Shown: positions 13,683 through 23,283, counted from the first letter of the stretch. The stretch is 64,000 nucleotides of DNA from Anaerolineales bacterium (GCA_015075185.1 JABTUW010000008.1:124001-188000), one strand, 5' to 3'. Made by a program: numbers and translations. The notes: generated from the letters alone by a model not told the origin.

Positions 13683-16436
13683 TCATTGTGTCGGTGGTGG
13701 CTGCGGAGGGATACTGACCGGGGCGGTGAAGACCCTGGCGGCGGAATCGAGCAGGAGGCCCGGTGTTGGCGCGGGTGGGGTGCCGGCAGGAGCGACAGGG
13801 GGGGTGAGGGTTAGGGTTGCGGTAAGGGCGGGCGTTGGGGTAAAGGGAGGAGTCGTTACCGGGGTGCGGGCGGCGATGGAGCCAGGTGAATTGTCTACCA
13901 GAATCAGGGCGCGGTCGTCGGTGAAGCCGCCCAGTTGATCAAACACGACCAGCCGCAGGGTATACGGCCCGTTTTCGAGCTGCCGGGTGTCGAGCGTGCC
14001 CAGCAGGCTTCTCCGCATCGTCTGGGTAATAGCACCCTGAATGACGATGAAGCTCTCCGGCGTCGTCCCAAGCCCTAGCTCCAACTGGTAATGAGAAAAT
14101 CTAGGGGCTACCGCCGACCCTTCCAGCCGGACCGTCCCGCGCACGGCCTGCCCGTCTACCGGTGCGCTGAGCCGGGCCAGCAGGTGGGCCGAAGGGCAGT
14201 ACTCGGCGGGCGGCTGGGGAAAACCGTGGCTCATGGCCCACTCCCGGCCATCGGGTGGAAAGATTTGGTAATAGCGCCGCTCGATATTGGCCCGGCAGTA
14301 TGCATTGACCAGCAGGCCGCTGGGCCGGTCAATTTCAACCAGTTGATGCATATCGTGTTCCGGGCTGAGCGGCGGCTGGTCCTGGGCAAAGATTTCGATC
14401 CGGCGCCGCGGGCACACCTCGCTGGGCAGGGTGCCGGAGTCGGCGCAAACCTCGATTTCGACGATGCCGGGCGGGCGGCTAAAGCGGTGGACCGGCAGCC
14501 CGTCATGCGCCTGCTCCATAAAATTACGCCAGATCGGGGCCGCGCCGCTCGCCCCGCCGACGTTGTCCATCGGCGTGTTGTCGGCGTTGCCGACCCACAC
14601 CCCGGCGACGATATCAGGGGTGTAGCCAATGGCCAGATTATCCCGAAAATCATTGCTGGTGCCAGTTTTAACGGCGGCAGGCCGCGAGAGTTTTAGCGGA
14701 CTGTTGGGGCCAAAGCCGGGGATGCGCGTCTCGTTGTCGGCCAGAATGTCGGTAATCAGGTAGGCATGTTCGCGCCGTAAAACTGCCCGAGGCTGGGGCC
14801 GAATTGGCTCGATTTCCCGGCCAAAGGCGTCGGTGATTTTCAGGATGGCGGTCGGCGGGACGAGGACTCCGCCGTTGGCCATCGCCTGGTACGCGCCGGT
14901 CATTTCCAGCAGGGAGACTTCGCCGCTGCCGAGGGTCAGCGACAGGCCGTAATGATCCGCGGTGAGGGTGGTGATGCCCAGTCGGGCAGCCATCTCTTTT
15001 AGCCGCGTCACCCCAACCTGCTCCAGTGTTTTTACCGCCGGGATGTTATACGAATTGGCCAGGGCCGCGCGGACAGACACCGGCCCGCGAAACTGCCGGT
15101 CCACATTTTGGGGCCGGTAGATTTGACCGGCAAAATCGGGATACTCGACGGGCGTGTCCATCAGCAAGGTACCGGGAGTCCAGTTGAGTGACTCAAAAGC
15201 GGCCAGGTAGGTCAGCGGCTTCATGGTCGAGCCGGGCTGGCGCGGGCTGAGGACAATATTGACCTGGCCGTCAATGGTTTTGTCCCTATAATTACTGCTG
15301 CCCACCAGGGCCAGGATCTGGCCGGTGGAGACATCCAACGCCACCAGCGCGCCGTTGGTGACGTGCCGGCCGGCCAGGGCGCTGACCTGGGCCTGGACCT
15401 CGGTTTCGGCGATGGCTTGCAGGCGGGGATCGAGGGTGGTTTGCACCCGCAGGCCGGCCTGGTAGAGGTAGGCCGGAGGAATGATTCGCTCCAATTCCTG
15501 GCGCACCAGCGAGACAAAGTGGGGCGCTTTCATATTAAAGTTGAAATCGCGCAGCGCCAGCTCGGTATCATAGGCCGCCCTGGCTTCGGCATAGGTCAGG
15601 TAGCCGGCTTTGATCATCAGGTTGAGCACATCGGCCTGGCGAAACTTGGCCCGTTCCGGGTTAACGTAGGGGTCAGTCAGCGCCGGCGATTGGGGCAGTC
15701 CGGCCAGCAGGGCCGCTTCGGGCAGGGTCAGGTCGCGGGCCGATTTGCCAAAGTAAGTTTGGGCGGCAGCTTCGATGCCGTAGGCCAGGTTGCCGTAGTA
15801 AATCTGGTTAAAGTAGACTTCCAGGATTTGCTGCTTGGTGTAGCGCCGGTTGATTTCGACGGCCAGAACCGCCTCTTTGAGTTTGCGGGAGAAGCTTTTT
15901 TCGGTGCGCTCTTGAGGCGTCAAGAAAACGTTGCGGGCCAGTTGTTGGGTAATGGTGCTGGCCCCGGAGACAATCTGGCCTTCACTGAAGTTGTCGAACA
16001 CAGCCCGGGTGATGGCAATCGGGTCCACGCCGACGTTCAGGAAAAAGAAGCGGTCTTCGGTGGCGATGGTGGCGTTGATGGCGTCGGGCGAAATCTGGCC
16101 CAGCGAGACGTTGGTGCGCCGCCCGCCGCTGGGGTCAATGATTTCCCAGAGCAGGTTGCCTTCACGGTCCACAATTTGGGTAGTGGCGAATTGAAAGGAA
16201 CGGGAGTGTAACTCGGCGGCGGAAGGCAACTGTGAAGCAATCCAAAAGTAAGTCACCGACCCGGCCAAAACCACCCCGCCCCCCAAAACGACGCCAACCG
16301 ACAGAAAAACCAGCAAACTCGCCAGCCAGGGCCGGCGGCGGGCGCGGTGGGCCGGCCGCGGCCAGGTGAGACCCGCCTCGCGCCAGTAGCCCGGCGGAGT
16401 CAGGTCGGAGGTGCGCCTGGCCCGGTTTAACTTCAT
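13683..16436 (-). CDS. Bifunctional penicillin-binding protein 1A (transglycosylase/transpeptidase)
   Basis: The 917-residue membrane-anchored enzyme polymerises and cross-links peptidoglycan. One N-terminal membrane segment (about 38-66) is followed by a GT51 domain with catalytic Glu127 in IATEDRFFF and the QQLARNVFL region. The transpeptidase domain has Ser403 in STMK, SYN and KTGTSND. After about residue 680 comes an extension with an Ig-like part and a Pro/Thr-rich tail (TPPFTPTPALTATLTLTPP), which is unusual for PBP1A but common for Chloroflexota surface proteins. Its start overlaps the stop of the TPR lipoprotein by four bases (ATGA), so the two are translationally coupled. Confidence 0.95.
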   Translation of the reverse strand: MKLNRARRTSDLTPPGYWREAGLTWPRPAHRARRRPWLASLLVFLSVGVVLGGGVVLAGSVTYFWIASQLPSAAELHSRSFQFATTQIVDREGNLLWEIIDPSGGRRTNVSLGQISPDAINATIATEDRFFFLNVGVDPIAITRAVFDNFSEGQIVSGASTITQQLARNVFLTPQERTEKSFSRKLKEAVLAVEINRRYTKQQILEVYFNQIYYGNLAYGIEAAAQTYFGKSARDLTLPEAALLAGLPQSPALTDPYVNPERAKFRQADVLNLMIKAGYLTYAEARAAYDTELALRDFNFNMKAPHFVSLVRQELERIIPPAYLYQAGLRVQTTLDPRLQAIAETEVQAQVSALAGRHVTNGALVALDVSTGQILALVGSSNYRDKTIDGQVNIVLSPRQPGSTMKPLTYLAAFESLNWTPGTLLMDTPVEYPDFAGQIYRPQNVDRQFRGPVSVRAALANSYNIPAVKTLEQVGVTRLKEMAARLGITTLTADHYGLSLTLGSGEVSLLEMTGAYQAMANGGVLVPPTAILKITDAFGREIEPIRPQPRAVLRREHAYLITDILADNETRIPGFGPNSPLKLSRPAAVKTGTSNDFRDNLAIGYTPDIVAGVWVGNADNTPMDNVGGASGAAPIWRNFMEQAHDGLPVHRFSRPPGIVEIEVCADSGTLPSEVCPRRRIEIFAQDQPPLSPEHDMHQLVEIDRPSGLLVNAYCRANIERRYYQIFPPDGREWAMSHGFPQPPAEYCPSAHLLARLSAPVDGQAVRGTVRLEGSAVAPRFSHYQLELGLGTTPESFIVIQGAITQTMRRSLLGTLDTRQLENGPYTLRLVVFDQLGGFTDDRALILVDNSPGSIAARTPVTTPPFTPTPALTATLTLTPPVAPAGTPPAPTPGLLLDSAARVFTAPVSIPPQPPPTQ

Positions 16437-17599
16437 GGGCTGCCCAATTCCTGGAGTTGAGCCTCGGCGTCGGAACGCAGGGTATCATTGCCTAACTCGA
16501 GGACTTTTTGGAAATCGGCAGCGGCGGTGGTGACGTCACCCTTAAGTTTGTAAGCCAGCCCGCGCTGATAATAGGCGCTGCCGTTATTCGGGTCGAGGCG
16601 CAGGGCCTCGCTGTAGTCGGCGATAGCCCGGTCGTAGTCGCCCTTGTCGGCGTAAGCGTTGCCGCGATTGTAGTAGGGCCAGGTGGGCGGGTCGTGCTTC
16701 AGCTCAATGGCTTTCGTATAATCAGCGATAGCTCTATCATATTCGCCTTTTTTACGGTAGGCCAGGCCGCGGTTATTGTAGGGCAGGCTGAGCGGGTCGT
16801 ACTCCAGTTCAATCGCCTGGCTGTAATCGGCGATGGCCTGGTCATTACTGCCTTTGTAATAATAAGCATTGGCCCGATTGTAGTAGGGCAGGCCGATGGG
16901 GTCGTAATTGAGCTCAATGGCCTTGCTGAAATCCTCGATGGCCTGGGTGTAATCCTGCTGGACGTAATAGACGTAGCCGCGATTGTAGTAGGCGTCGCTG
17001 AGCGGGTCGTAGTTGAGTTCGATGGCTTTGCTGTAATCGGCCAGGGTCTGAACGTAATCCCGCTTGAAGTAATTTTCCTGGGCGCGTTCAAAGTAGGCCA
17101 GGGCGTCGGGTAGAGGGAAGGCGGTTGGAACCGGCGTGTCTGTCGGAACAGGAGGCGGCCCGGAGGTGGGCGTAACGGTGGGTTCAAGGGTCGGGGTGGG
17201 GGGAGCAGTAATTTGGAGGGTGATGGACCGCTGGACCGATTGGCTGTCGCGCTTAACGGTTAGCTGAACGTCAAACGCACCGGGGGTGTCTGGCGCTTGA
17301 TAATTGATACAGCAGGTCCCCTGACCCGCCAGGATAACGCCGCCGGTGGTGGTCCACTGGTAGGCAAAAGGGTCTTCCGCGCCCAGCACTTTGACCACCG
17401 CCACCCGGATGTCGGCGGTTTCGCCGCCGGGCAGGGTTGTCCGGCTGGCCGATAACTGGCCGACCTGGCTTTCGATGGGGATTTCCGGCGCTGGCGGAGG
17501 CGTCACCGCCAGGCGGTTGCAATGGGTCAGGCCCAGGCTGGCTAAGAGAAGGATGATCCAGGCTAAACTTTTGAAGCGATCTCCCGTTTGATGGTTCAT
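16433..17599 (-). CDS. TPR-repeat exported protein (probable lipoprotein)
   Basis: The 388-residue protein has a hydrophobic signal ending LGLTHC, an imperfect lipobox because His precedes the Cys. An Ig-like domain (about 45-130) and a Pro/Thr linker (APPTPTLEPTVTPTSGPPP) follow, then six to seven TPR units (about 168-380) with the repeated words DYSKAIELNYDP and YYNRG. TPR arrays bind proteins; coupling to the PBP1A gene suggests a partner or localiser of the cell-wall synthase, as LpoA-type lipoproteins are in enterobacteria, though not by homology. The repeats are also very similar at DNA level. Confidence 0.88.
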   Translation of the reverse strand: MNHQTGDRFKSLAWIILLLASLGLTHCNRLAVTPPPAPEIPIESQVGQLSASRTTLPGGETADIRVAVVKVLGAEDPFAYQWTTTGGVILAGQGTCCINYQAPDTPGAFDVQLTVKRDSQSVQRSITLQITAPPTPTLEPTVTPTSGPPPVPTDTPVPTAFPLPDALAYFERAQENYFKRDYVQTLADYSKAIELNYDPLSDAYYNRGYVYYVQQDYTQAIEDFSKAIELNYDPIGLPYYNRANAYYYKGSNDQAIADYSQAIELEYDPLSLPYNNRGLAYRKKGEYDRAIADYTKAIELKHDPPTWPYYNRGNAYADKGDYDRAIADYSEALRLDPNNGSAYYQRGLAYKLKGDVTTAAADFQKVLELGNDTLRSDAEAQLQELGSP

Positions 17600-17721
17600 C
17601 GTCCTGCCTCGCTTCTACGGCTAACCAATGATGTACTTTCAAATTATAGCACGGATGCCATAAATCCTTTATAGTTTACCATAAACAGAGGGGAAATGCA
17701 CCTGTTTGCTGTGGAGTGCAG

Positions 17722-17754
17722 AGACCTGACAGGTTTTCAAAACCTGTCAGGTCT
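17722..17754. repeat. Perfect palindrome (gacctgacaggtttt family, copy 1)
   Basis: AGACCTGACAGGTTTT, one C, then its exact complement: a 33-base perfect hairpin between the TPR gene promoter region and the methyltransferase 3' end. The same core, arms reversed, recurs at 47390-47422. A TATAAT on the minus strand (17643-17648) may serve the TPR gene. Confidence 0.85.
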
Positions 17755-17830
17755 GTCTGAAAGAGGTGACTTTTTGGAGATAAATTACGCAAGATAAATG
17801 TGTTTGGCCATGGGGTCTGATTATTATGTC

Positions 17831-19153
17831 TTACAAGGAATGAGAGTTACCCCATTGTTTTAGGGCCTCGTCCAGGTCCCCGCTGTAGGGTAGTGTAGTC
17901 AAAAGAGAGAAATCCTTCATCACAGTAGAAGGGGCTACGTCGAGATTTGGCAGCATAGGCTGAACAGGTGAGTTTCGCCGCTGGGTGACAAAATCCCCCA
18001 TCCGCTCTAAGCCTGTGGCAAACCGGCGCAGTGTTGTCCCGATTGCTTCAGGACTGTTATCAATGCCTATCCATCGGCGTCCTAACTGGGAGGCCACATC
18101 TAAAGTCGTGCCGGAGCCGGAGAAGCAATCTAATACCAGATCGCCCGGATTTGAAGATGCCTCGATGATCCGGGCTAAAAGTTCAGAATTTTTTTCAGTC
18201 GGATAACCCGTAATCTTAATATTCTGGTTGTGGGCATCGCGAAACTCTAACCAGATGTCTTGAACCGGGACCCCGCTGCTTTCGTCCAGGTAGACCTTTC
18301 GGCGCGGGTTTCCATTGGGCGACCAATATATTTCCCCTCTGGCGTCCATCTCATCCAGGGTTTTTGGGGGAAACTGCCAATGTTTGCCGGGTGGGGGATT
18401 CATTCCTCGCCAGGGCTTTCCCGTTTCACCGTTTCTTACTCCCGGCGCGTGAACAGGAACTTTTTTATAACGGCGGCCTGTCTCTTCCTCAACATATTCG
18501 TACTCTTTATCGGCCCGCTCAGGCGTCCATTCCTCATAAGACCGATTCCAAACGTAATTATCAGATTTTGTATAAAAGAGGATGTAGTCAGCAACGTTGC
18601 CATAGGTTTTCCGAGTGTAATTCTTGGGGTTGCATTTTTTACGGGTTATCCAGTTACGAAAGTTGGCCGAACCAAAAACCTCATCCATGATGATCTTTAT
18701 GTGAAAAGCCATGTTCTCATCAAGGTGGACATAAATTGAACCGTCCGGGGCCAGCAACTCTCTCAGGATAATCAAGCGTTGGCGGATAAACTCGATATAG
18801 TGCGCCCCGGCCAGCAGGTCGAGGTAAGCATCAGATTGGGAACGGGATTGAAAAACGCTTTTCGTGGCAAAAGGTGGGTCTATATAAACGAGTCGTACCT
18901 TCTCCCGAACGGCATCATCATTTAAGAACGAGGCCAAAATGGGCAGGTTATCACCATAATAAAGACGGTTTTCACCTTTATCGCTTTGCCATAACACCCG
19001 AGTTGCAGCCGGGGTAGTGGCAAGGATTTCTTCCCTGGCCTGCTTGCCCTCGTAGGATAAGGATACGTCAAGCGGTTGTTCCGGCAGGCCATTCACTTGG
19101 GCCGGGTCGCTATTATTGCCGCTCCATTTTGTTTTTGGTACACCTGTTGCCAT
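17831..19153 (-). CDS. DNA N6-adenine methyltransferase, beta class
   Basis: The 440-residue enzyme has the catalytic motif VYIDPPFATK at about 88-97 before the SAM-binding motif LDCFSGSGTT at about 343-352, which is the beta-class order of amino-methyltransferases. DPPF points to N6-adenine rather than N4-cytosine. The central variable part would read the DNA target. AGGAAGAG precedes the ATG. It lies directly downstream of a probable endonuclease gene in the same direction, so it is best read as the modification half of a type II system. The bases are less GC-rich than in neighbouring genes, suggesting transfer. Confidence 0.92.
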   Translation of the reverse strand: MATGVPKTKWSGNNSDPAQVNGLPEQPLDVSLSYEGKQAREEILATTPAATRVLWQSDKGENRLYYGDNLPILASFLNDDAVREKVRLVYIDPPFATKSVFQSRSQSDAYLDLLAGAHYIEFIRQRLIILRELLAPDGSIYVHLDENMAFHIKIIMDEVFGSANFRNWITRKKCNPKNYTRKTYGNVADYILFYTKSDNYVWNRSYEEWTPERADKEYEYVEEETGRRYKKVPVHAPGVRNGETGKPWRGMNPPPGKHWQFPPKTLDEMDARGEIYWSPNGNPRRKVYLDESSGVPVQDIWLEFRDAHNQNIKITGYPTEKNSELLARIIEASSNPGDLVLDCFSGSGTTLDVASQLGRRWIGIDNSPEAIGTTLRRFATGLERMGDFVTQRRNSPVQPMLPNLDVAPSTVMKDFSLLTTLPYSGDLDEALKQWGNSHSL

Positions 19154-19245
19154 TTCTCTTCCTATTCAGCCCGCAGCCATTCAACCGTGATACGTGTTGG
19201 AATCATCCGTAGGGTGGTGACTAAGATTTTACCGGGCCAGCTTTT

Positions 19246-20043
19246 TTAAAGGGCCACATAATCATTCCACATTGAGCCAAGCAGAAGCCCCGGTCCATCG
19301 TTGAGGAAGATCACTTTGGTCTTTAAATTATGTTCTTTGGCATAGGCCAGGATTTCATTGGCTACGTTAGCGTAGCCTCCGGTTCGGTCATCCTCTTGTG
19401 CGCCACCCCGGTCAGAATCGTAGCGAGCTAACCCTATCGCCAAGATATCTTTCTCATCTTTGTCGTAAATTACAAAATCAATCGGGCGGGTCGGATTTGG
19501 ATAATCGCTAAAGACCTTTTTCATGAGAATATCTTTGCCGGCTCGCTCAGGCCCTTTGATTGATAGATCTGGAAAAGTGGAACGAAATAGGGTGAAAAAC
19601 TGTTCAGTGAGATCATACCCCTTCATTCCCCGACTCTTATATTCCCACAGTACCGCGCAAAGTGCTTCATCCGGCATAGGCCGACTATTAAAAGCAGCTT
19701 GAACTTCTTGAATCGGCCTGAAGCCTTTGCCAAACCGTTCACAGATCAATTTAGCATCTGATTTCCTTTTTAGCATTTCTACAGGTGTTCCTGGGCTGAC
19801 ATATTTTCTAAATACGCGGGAAACTTGTACTCGCATCCAAGACTCTTTAATGTCAACAATCTGCATAAACAAAATTTCTGAGGATGCAGAAGATTTCAGA
19901 ATTTGCCCGAACAACTCTAAAACAGGTTGGTAAAGTTTGCAAGCATCTTCCAGAATGTCAGGATAATACTCTCCCGTAGCCAGGGTTATCCAGGTATGTC
20001 CTTCGGCTTTGTAATCTGCAAAAGAATCCAAAAGCTCTGCCAT
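19246..20043 (-). CDS. Probable type II restriction endonuclease
   Basis: The 265-residue protein is paired with the methyltransferase. The C-terminal third holds a plausible nuclease core, RPIDFVIYDKDEKDILAIGL, followed by ARYDSDRGGAQEDDRTGG, which has the acidic/basic pattern of PD-(D/E)XK-like enzymes, though I cannot assign exact catalytic residues. The ATG at 20043 is preferred (AGAAGG about 9 bases upstream). A longer reading from 20187 would run through the promoter of the divergent lipoprotein gene. Function is inferred mainly from the neighbour; the recognition site is unknown. About 90 bases without features separate it from the methyltransferase. Confidence 0.65.
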   Translation of the reverse strand: MAELLDSFADYKAEGHTWITLATGEYYPDILEDACKLYQPVLELFGQILKSSASSEILFMQIVDIKESWMRVQVSRVFRKYVSPGTPVEMLKRKSDAKLICERFGKGFRPIQEVQAAFNSRPMPDEALCAVLWEYKSRGMKGYDLTEQFFTLFRSTFPDLSIKGPERAGKDILMKKVFSDYPNPTRPIDFVIYDKDEKDILAIGLARYDSDRGGAQEDDRTGGYANVANEILAYAKEHNLKTKVIFLNDGPGLLLGSMWNDYVAL

Positions 20044-20140
20044 TGTGCAAGCCCTTCTTGTATTTTTAGGGGCGAATCTACTCACAATTATATCACCGGG
20101 TCGGGAATAAGGGAAGGGGTAATTAAATGTAAAGGAAATC

Positions 20141-20169
20141 TTCGCATCTTCACTTACCTGTGTTATAAT
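20141..20169 (+). promoter_or_regulatory. Promoter of the YerB-like gene
   Basis: TTCGCA (20141-20146), 17 bases, TATAAT (20164-20169), about 33 bases before the ATG at 20203. The -10 is perfect, the -35 weak. Confidence 0.6.
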
Positions 20170-20202
20170 GGTCCCTCCTTGAACCAAAACCGTGGAGGAG
20201 AA

Positions 20203-21573
20203 ATGCGCCGAATCTTTGCCCTATCCACCCTGATCACCCTGGTTTTCCTGGCTCTGGGAGCCTGCACCAGCGCCGTCCCGCGGACCGTAGTCGCCCAAAA
20301 TCCGACGGCGACGGCTACGAACACCCCCAGCCCGGCTCCCACCGTCTCGATTCCCACCCGGACGCCCAGCCCGACGCTTGGCCCGCCGACCTCTACTCCA
20401 ACCCGTGTGGTTAAAACCCCCACCGCCACGCCAATTGGCGCCAACCAGACAACTATAGTTCAAGCGACTGAGGTCATCACAGATTCTCCTACCATCGCCT
20501 CTTCGCCTCGCGCTACTGCGACGCCTCGCGCCTCTGCTACGCCCACCGCCTCGCCTTCTCCAACCTCGCCGCCCCCGCCGCCGACGCCGACGCCTGAGCC
20601 GACGGCCACCTCCCTGCCCACCGTCACCCACGCCGAGGGCATCAACCCCCTGACCGGCCTGCCCGTGCCCGACCCTTCGGTGCTGAAGCGCCGCCCGCTG
20701 ATGGTGCGGATTGGCAATGATGTCGGCGCCCGGCCCCAGCGCGGTCTCAACGAGGCCGATATGGTTTATGAGGAGATTACCGAGTGGTGGATCACTCGTT
20801 TCAGCGCGATTTATCTGTCCCAAACGCCGGAAATGGTGGGCCCTATCCGCTCTGCCCGGCTGATTAACCTCCAACTCGCGCCCCAATACGGGGCGGCGCT
20901 GGCTCACTCCGGCGGCTCTGACCCGGTCCGCTGGGAAATCTCCCAGGCGCCCATCACCAACCTGGACCAATTCTTTAGTCCTGATCCCTACGAGCATTTG
21001 CCCAACGAAGGCTGGCAAACTCGCGCCGTCTTCAACCCGCAGGTGGCCCGGACCTACCTGATCAAGAAAGGATGGGAGGCAGCCGTGCCTTTGCAGGGCT
21101 TCTTGTTCAGTGACACGGTCGAGGGCGGCGAGCCGGGCGAAAATATCTACATTTACTACCCGCGCAGCACCTGTTTTACCGAGTGGCACTATGACGCCGC
21201 CAGCGGCAAGTACCAGCGCTGGCTCATCGGCTCGCCGCTCATGGACGCCATTGACGGCCAGCAGGTTAGCGCGGCCAACGTGATTGTCTACTTTGCCGAA
21301 CACCAGGAAACGGATATTGTGGAAGACAGCAACGGGGCCACTTCCGTTCGCATCATTGTCAACGGGCGAGGGCCGGCCTGGTTTTTCCGGGACGGCAAGC
21401 TGAACAAAGGCTTCTGGGAAACCGACGGCTCGCGGACCCCTTACTTTACCTACGAGGACGGCCGGCCCTACAGCCTGAAGCCCGGCAACACCTGGGTGGA
21501 AGTCGTGCCGCCTTACTACATTATCGGCCTCAACAGCGCCGAAGAGGCCAGTTCGGGACCGTATAGAAAGTAG
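20203..21573 (+). CDS. DUF3048 (YerB-like) lipoprotein
   Basis: The 456-residue exported lipoprotein has a perfect lipobox LGAC with Cys21. A Pro/Thr/Ser-rich stalk (about 25-145) is followed by a DUF3048 domain (about 150-450) containing INPLTGLPV, RPLMVRIGND and MVGPIRSARL, hallmarks of YerB-type proteins. Their biochemical role is unknown. GGAGGAG just before the ATG fixes the start; the frame is open further upstream but overlaps the divergent endonuclease gene. The GC-rich, repetitive stalk creates a long antisense open frame that is not a gene. Confidence 0.9.
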   Translation: MRRIFALSTLITLVFLALGACTSAVPRTVVAQNPTATATNTPSPAPTVSIPTRTPSPTLGPPTSTPTRVVKTPTATPIGANQTTIVQATEVITDSPTIASSPRATATPRASATPTASPSPTSPPPPPTPTPEPTATSLPTVTHAEGINPLTGLPVPDPSVLKRRPLMVRIGNDVGARPQRGLNEADMVYEEITEWWITRFSAIYLSQTPEMVGPIRSARLINLQLAPQYGAALAHSGGSDPVRWEISQAPITNLDQFFSPDPYEHLPNEGWQTRAVFNPQVARTYLIKKGWEAAVPLQGFLFSDTVEGGEPGENIYIYYPRSTCFTEWHYDAASGKYQRWLIGSPLMDAIDGQQVSAANVIVYFAEHQETDIVEDSNGATSVRIIVNGRGPAWFFRDGKLNKGFWETDGSRTPYFTYEDGRPYSLKPGNTWVEVVPPYYIIGLNSAEEASSGPYRK

Positions 21574-21576
21574 CCT

Positions 21577-21692
21577 CATGTCATTTCGAGGCCGGAGGCC
21601 GAGAAATCCCTCTAAAGCAGCCATTAAAAGCATTTGGGTTAAGGTAAAAATGTAAGGTTATAGGGATTTCTCCCTTCGGTCGAAATGACATG
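21577..21692. repeat. Inverted repeat (CATGTCATTTCGA...GAGAAATCCCT)
   Basis: A left arm CATGTCATTTCGAGGCCGG continues to GAGAAATCCCT. The right arm is AGGGATTTCTCCCTTCGGTC then GAAATGACATG, with about 50 bases between. Perfect end words and an inner spacer fit a MITE-like dispersed element between yerB and glnA. Confidence 0.7.
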
Positions 21693-21713
21693 GCGGGCAG
21701 TTATGCTATAAAG

Positions 21714-21750
21714 AAAGAGGAGTCCAAAATGCGCTTTGGACTCCTCTTTT
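21714..21750. terminator. Bidirectional intrinsic terminator
   Basis: AAAGAGGAGTCCAAA and TTTGGACTCCTCTTT form a 15-bp stem around ATGCGC. The T-rich end on the plus strand serves the YerB-like gene and the one on the minus strand serves glnA, which converges here. Confidence 0.88.
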
Positions 21751-21776
21751 GATTCAACTTGGGTCTGGTGAGATGC

Positions 21777-23213
21777 TTACACGTCAAAGTACAGGTAAAA
21801 CTCGTGGGGATGCGGGCGCAGCCGGACCGGATCAATTTCTTCGGCTCGCTTGTAGTTGATGTAAGCTTCGATCAGGTCGGGAGTAAAAACGTCGCCTTTT
21901 AGCAGGAACTCATGATCGGCTTCCAGGGCGTCCAGCACTGCCGACAGGGAGCCGGGCGTGTTGGTGATCTTGGCTGCTTCTTCCGCCGGCAGGTCGTACA
22001 GGTCCTTGTCAATCGGCGCGCCGGGATCAATCTGGTTCTGTACGCCGTCGAGACCGGCCATCAGCAGGGCGGCGAAGCAGAGGTAGGGGTTGCAGCTTGG
22101 GTCGGGCGCGCGGAACTCGATGCGCTTGGCCTTGGGGCTGGAGAAGTACATCGGGATGCGGCAGATGGCCGAGCGGTTGCGCTGGGAGTAGACCAGGTTG
22201 ATCGGCGCTTCGTAGCCGGGGACCAGGCGGCGGTAGGAGTTGGTGGTCGGCGCGGCGAAGGCCAGCAATGCCGAGGCGTGCTTCAGCAGCCCGCCGATAT
22301 AGTACAGCGCGGTCTGCGAGAGTTGGGCATAGCCGGCCTCGTCAAACATGATAGTCTGGCCGTTCTTCCACAAGCTCTGGTGGGTGTGCATCCCGGAGCC
22401 GTTATCGCCGAAAAGCGGCTTGGGCATAAAGGTAGCGGTCATGCCGTGCTGGCGGGCCACATTCTTGACAATGTACTTATACATCATCAGGCTGTCGGCC
22501 ATGTGGGTCAGCGGGGAGAAGCGCAGGTCAATTTCGCACTGCCCGGCGGTGCCGACTTCGTGGTGATGGACCTCGACCTCGATCCCGGTGGATTCCATGG
22601 CCAGGACCATTTTGCTGCGCAGGTCTTGCAGGGTGTCGGTGGGCGGCGCGGGGAAGTAGCCGCGCTTGGGCGGAATCTGACCGCCCAAATTGGGGCCGAG
22701 TTTGCTCAACTCAGCGCCGCTGTTCCACCAGCCTTCGGCGCTGTCCAGGAAGTAAAAGCTGGAGTTGGCGCCGCCGCCGTAGCGCACGCTGTCGAAGACA
22801 AAGAACTCGGCTTCGGGACCAAAGAAGCTGGTGTCGGCAATGCCGGTCTGCTTGAGATAAGCTTCGGCTTTTTTAGCCACATTGCGCGGGTCGCGCGAGT
22901 AAGCCTGGCGGGTAATGGGGTCAAACACGTCGCAAATGATGACCAGGGTCGGCACTTCGAAGATAGGATCAACAAAGGCCGTGGTCGCATCCGGGATGAG
23001 CAGCATGTCTGACTCCTCAATGGTCTGGAAGCCCCGGATCGAGGAGCCGTCGAAGCCGATGCCGTCTTCAAACAAATCCGGGCCAACTTCTTTGGTAGAC
23101 ACGCTAAAGTGCTGCCACACGCCAAATAAGTCAACAAAGCGCAGGTCCACCATTTTGATGTCATTTTTGCTGATGAACTCCAGCGCTTCTTTAGGGGTAC
23201 TGATTGAACTCAT
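21777..23213 (-). CDS. glnA: Glutamine synthetase type I
   Basis: The 478-residue enzyme makes glutamine from glutamate, ammonium and ATP. Diagnostic segments are GFDGSSIRGF, FFGPEAEFFVFD, the HHHEVGTAGQCEIDLRF block, NGSGMHTHQSLWK (ATP loop) and NRSAICRIP. The adenylylation-site region KDLYDLPAEEAAKI keeps the Tyr, so control by GlnE-type adenylylation is possible. AGGAGG lies 8 bases before the ATG. It is the last gene of a minus-strand nitrogen block and follows a second, unrelated glutamine synthetase (type III) after a 160-base repeat-filled gap. Confidence 0.97.
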   Translation of the reverse strand: MSSISTPKEALEFISKNDIKMVDLRFVDLFGVWQHFSVSTKEVGPDLFEDGIGFDGSSIRGFQTIEESDMLLIPDATTAFVDPIFEVPTLVIICDVFDPITRQAYSRDPRNVAKKAEAYLKQTGIADTSFFGPEAEFFVFDSVRYGGGANSSFYFLDSAEGWWNSGAELSKLGPNLGGQIPPKRGYFPAPPTDTLQDLRSKMVLAMESTGIEVEVHHHEVGTAGQCEIDLRFSPLTHMADSLMMYKYIVKNVARQHGMTATFMPKPLFGDNGSGMHTHQSLWKNGQTIMFDEAGYAQLSQTALYYIGGLLKHASALLAFAAPTTNSYRRLVPGYEAPINLVYSQRNRSAICRIPMYFSSPKAKRIEFRAPDPSCNPYLCFAALLMAGLDGVQNQIDPGAPIDKDLYDLPAEEAAKITNTPGSLSAVLDALEADHEFLLKGDVFTPDLIEAYINYKRAEEIDPVRLRPHPHEFYLYFDV

Positions 23214-23283
23214 TTTTTGATCCTCCTGACCGTACGATAAATTTAATTAAAGGCCCTAAATTTTTTCCAAGACTATGCTTGGA

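Noticed and set aside
15363..16211. 282-codon open frame on the plus strand inside the PBP1A gene
   Set aside because: Shadow of a GC-rich coding region; the minus-strand protein carries all transglycosylase motifs.
20044..20187. Longer N-terminus of the endonuclease
   Set aside because: It would overlap the promoter of the divergent YerB-like gene, and the ATG at 20043 has its own binding site.
20221..21633. 470-codon open frame on the minus strand across the YerB-like gene
   Set aside because: It is antisense to a well-supported lipoprotein, has Arg/Gly-rich low-complexity content mirroring the Pro/Thr stalk, and no binding site or family.
21912..23012. 366-codon open frame opposite glnA
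   Set aside because: Antisense shadow; glnA motifs are complete on the other strand.
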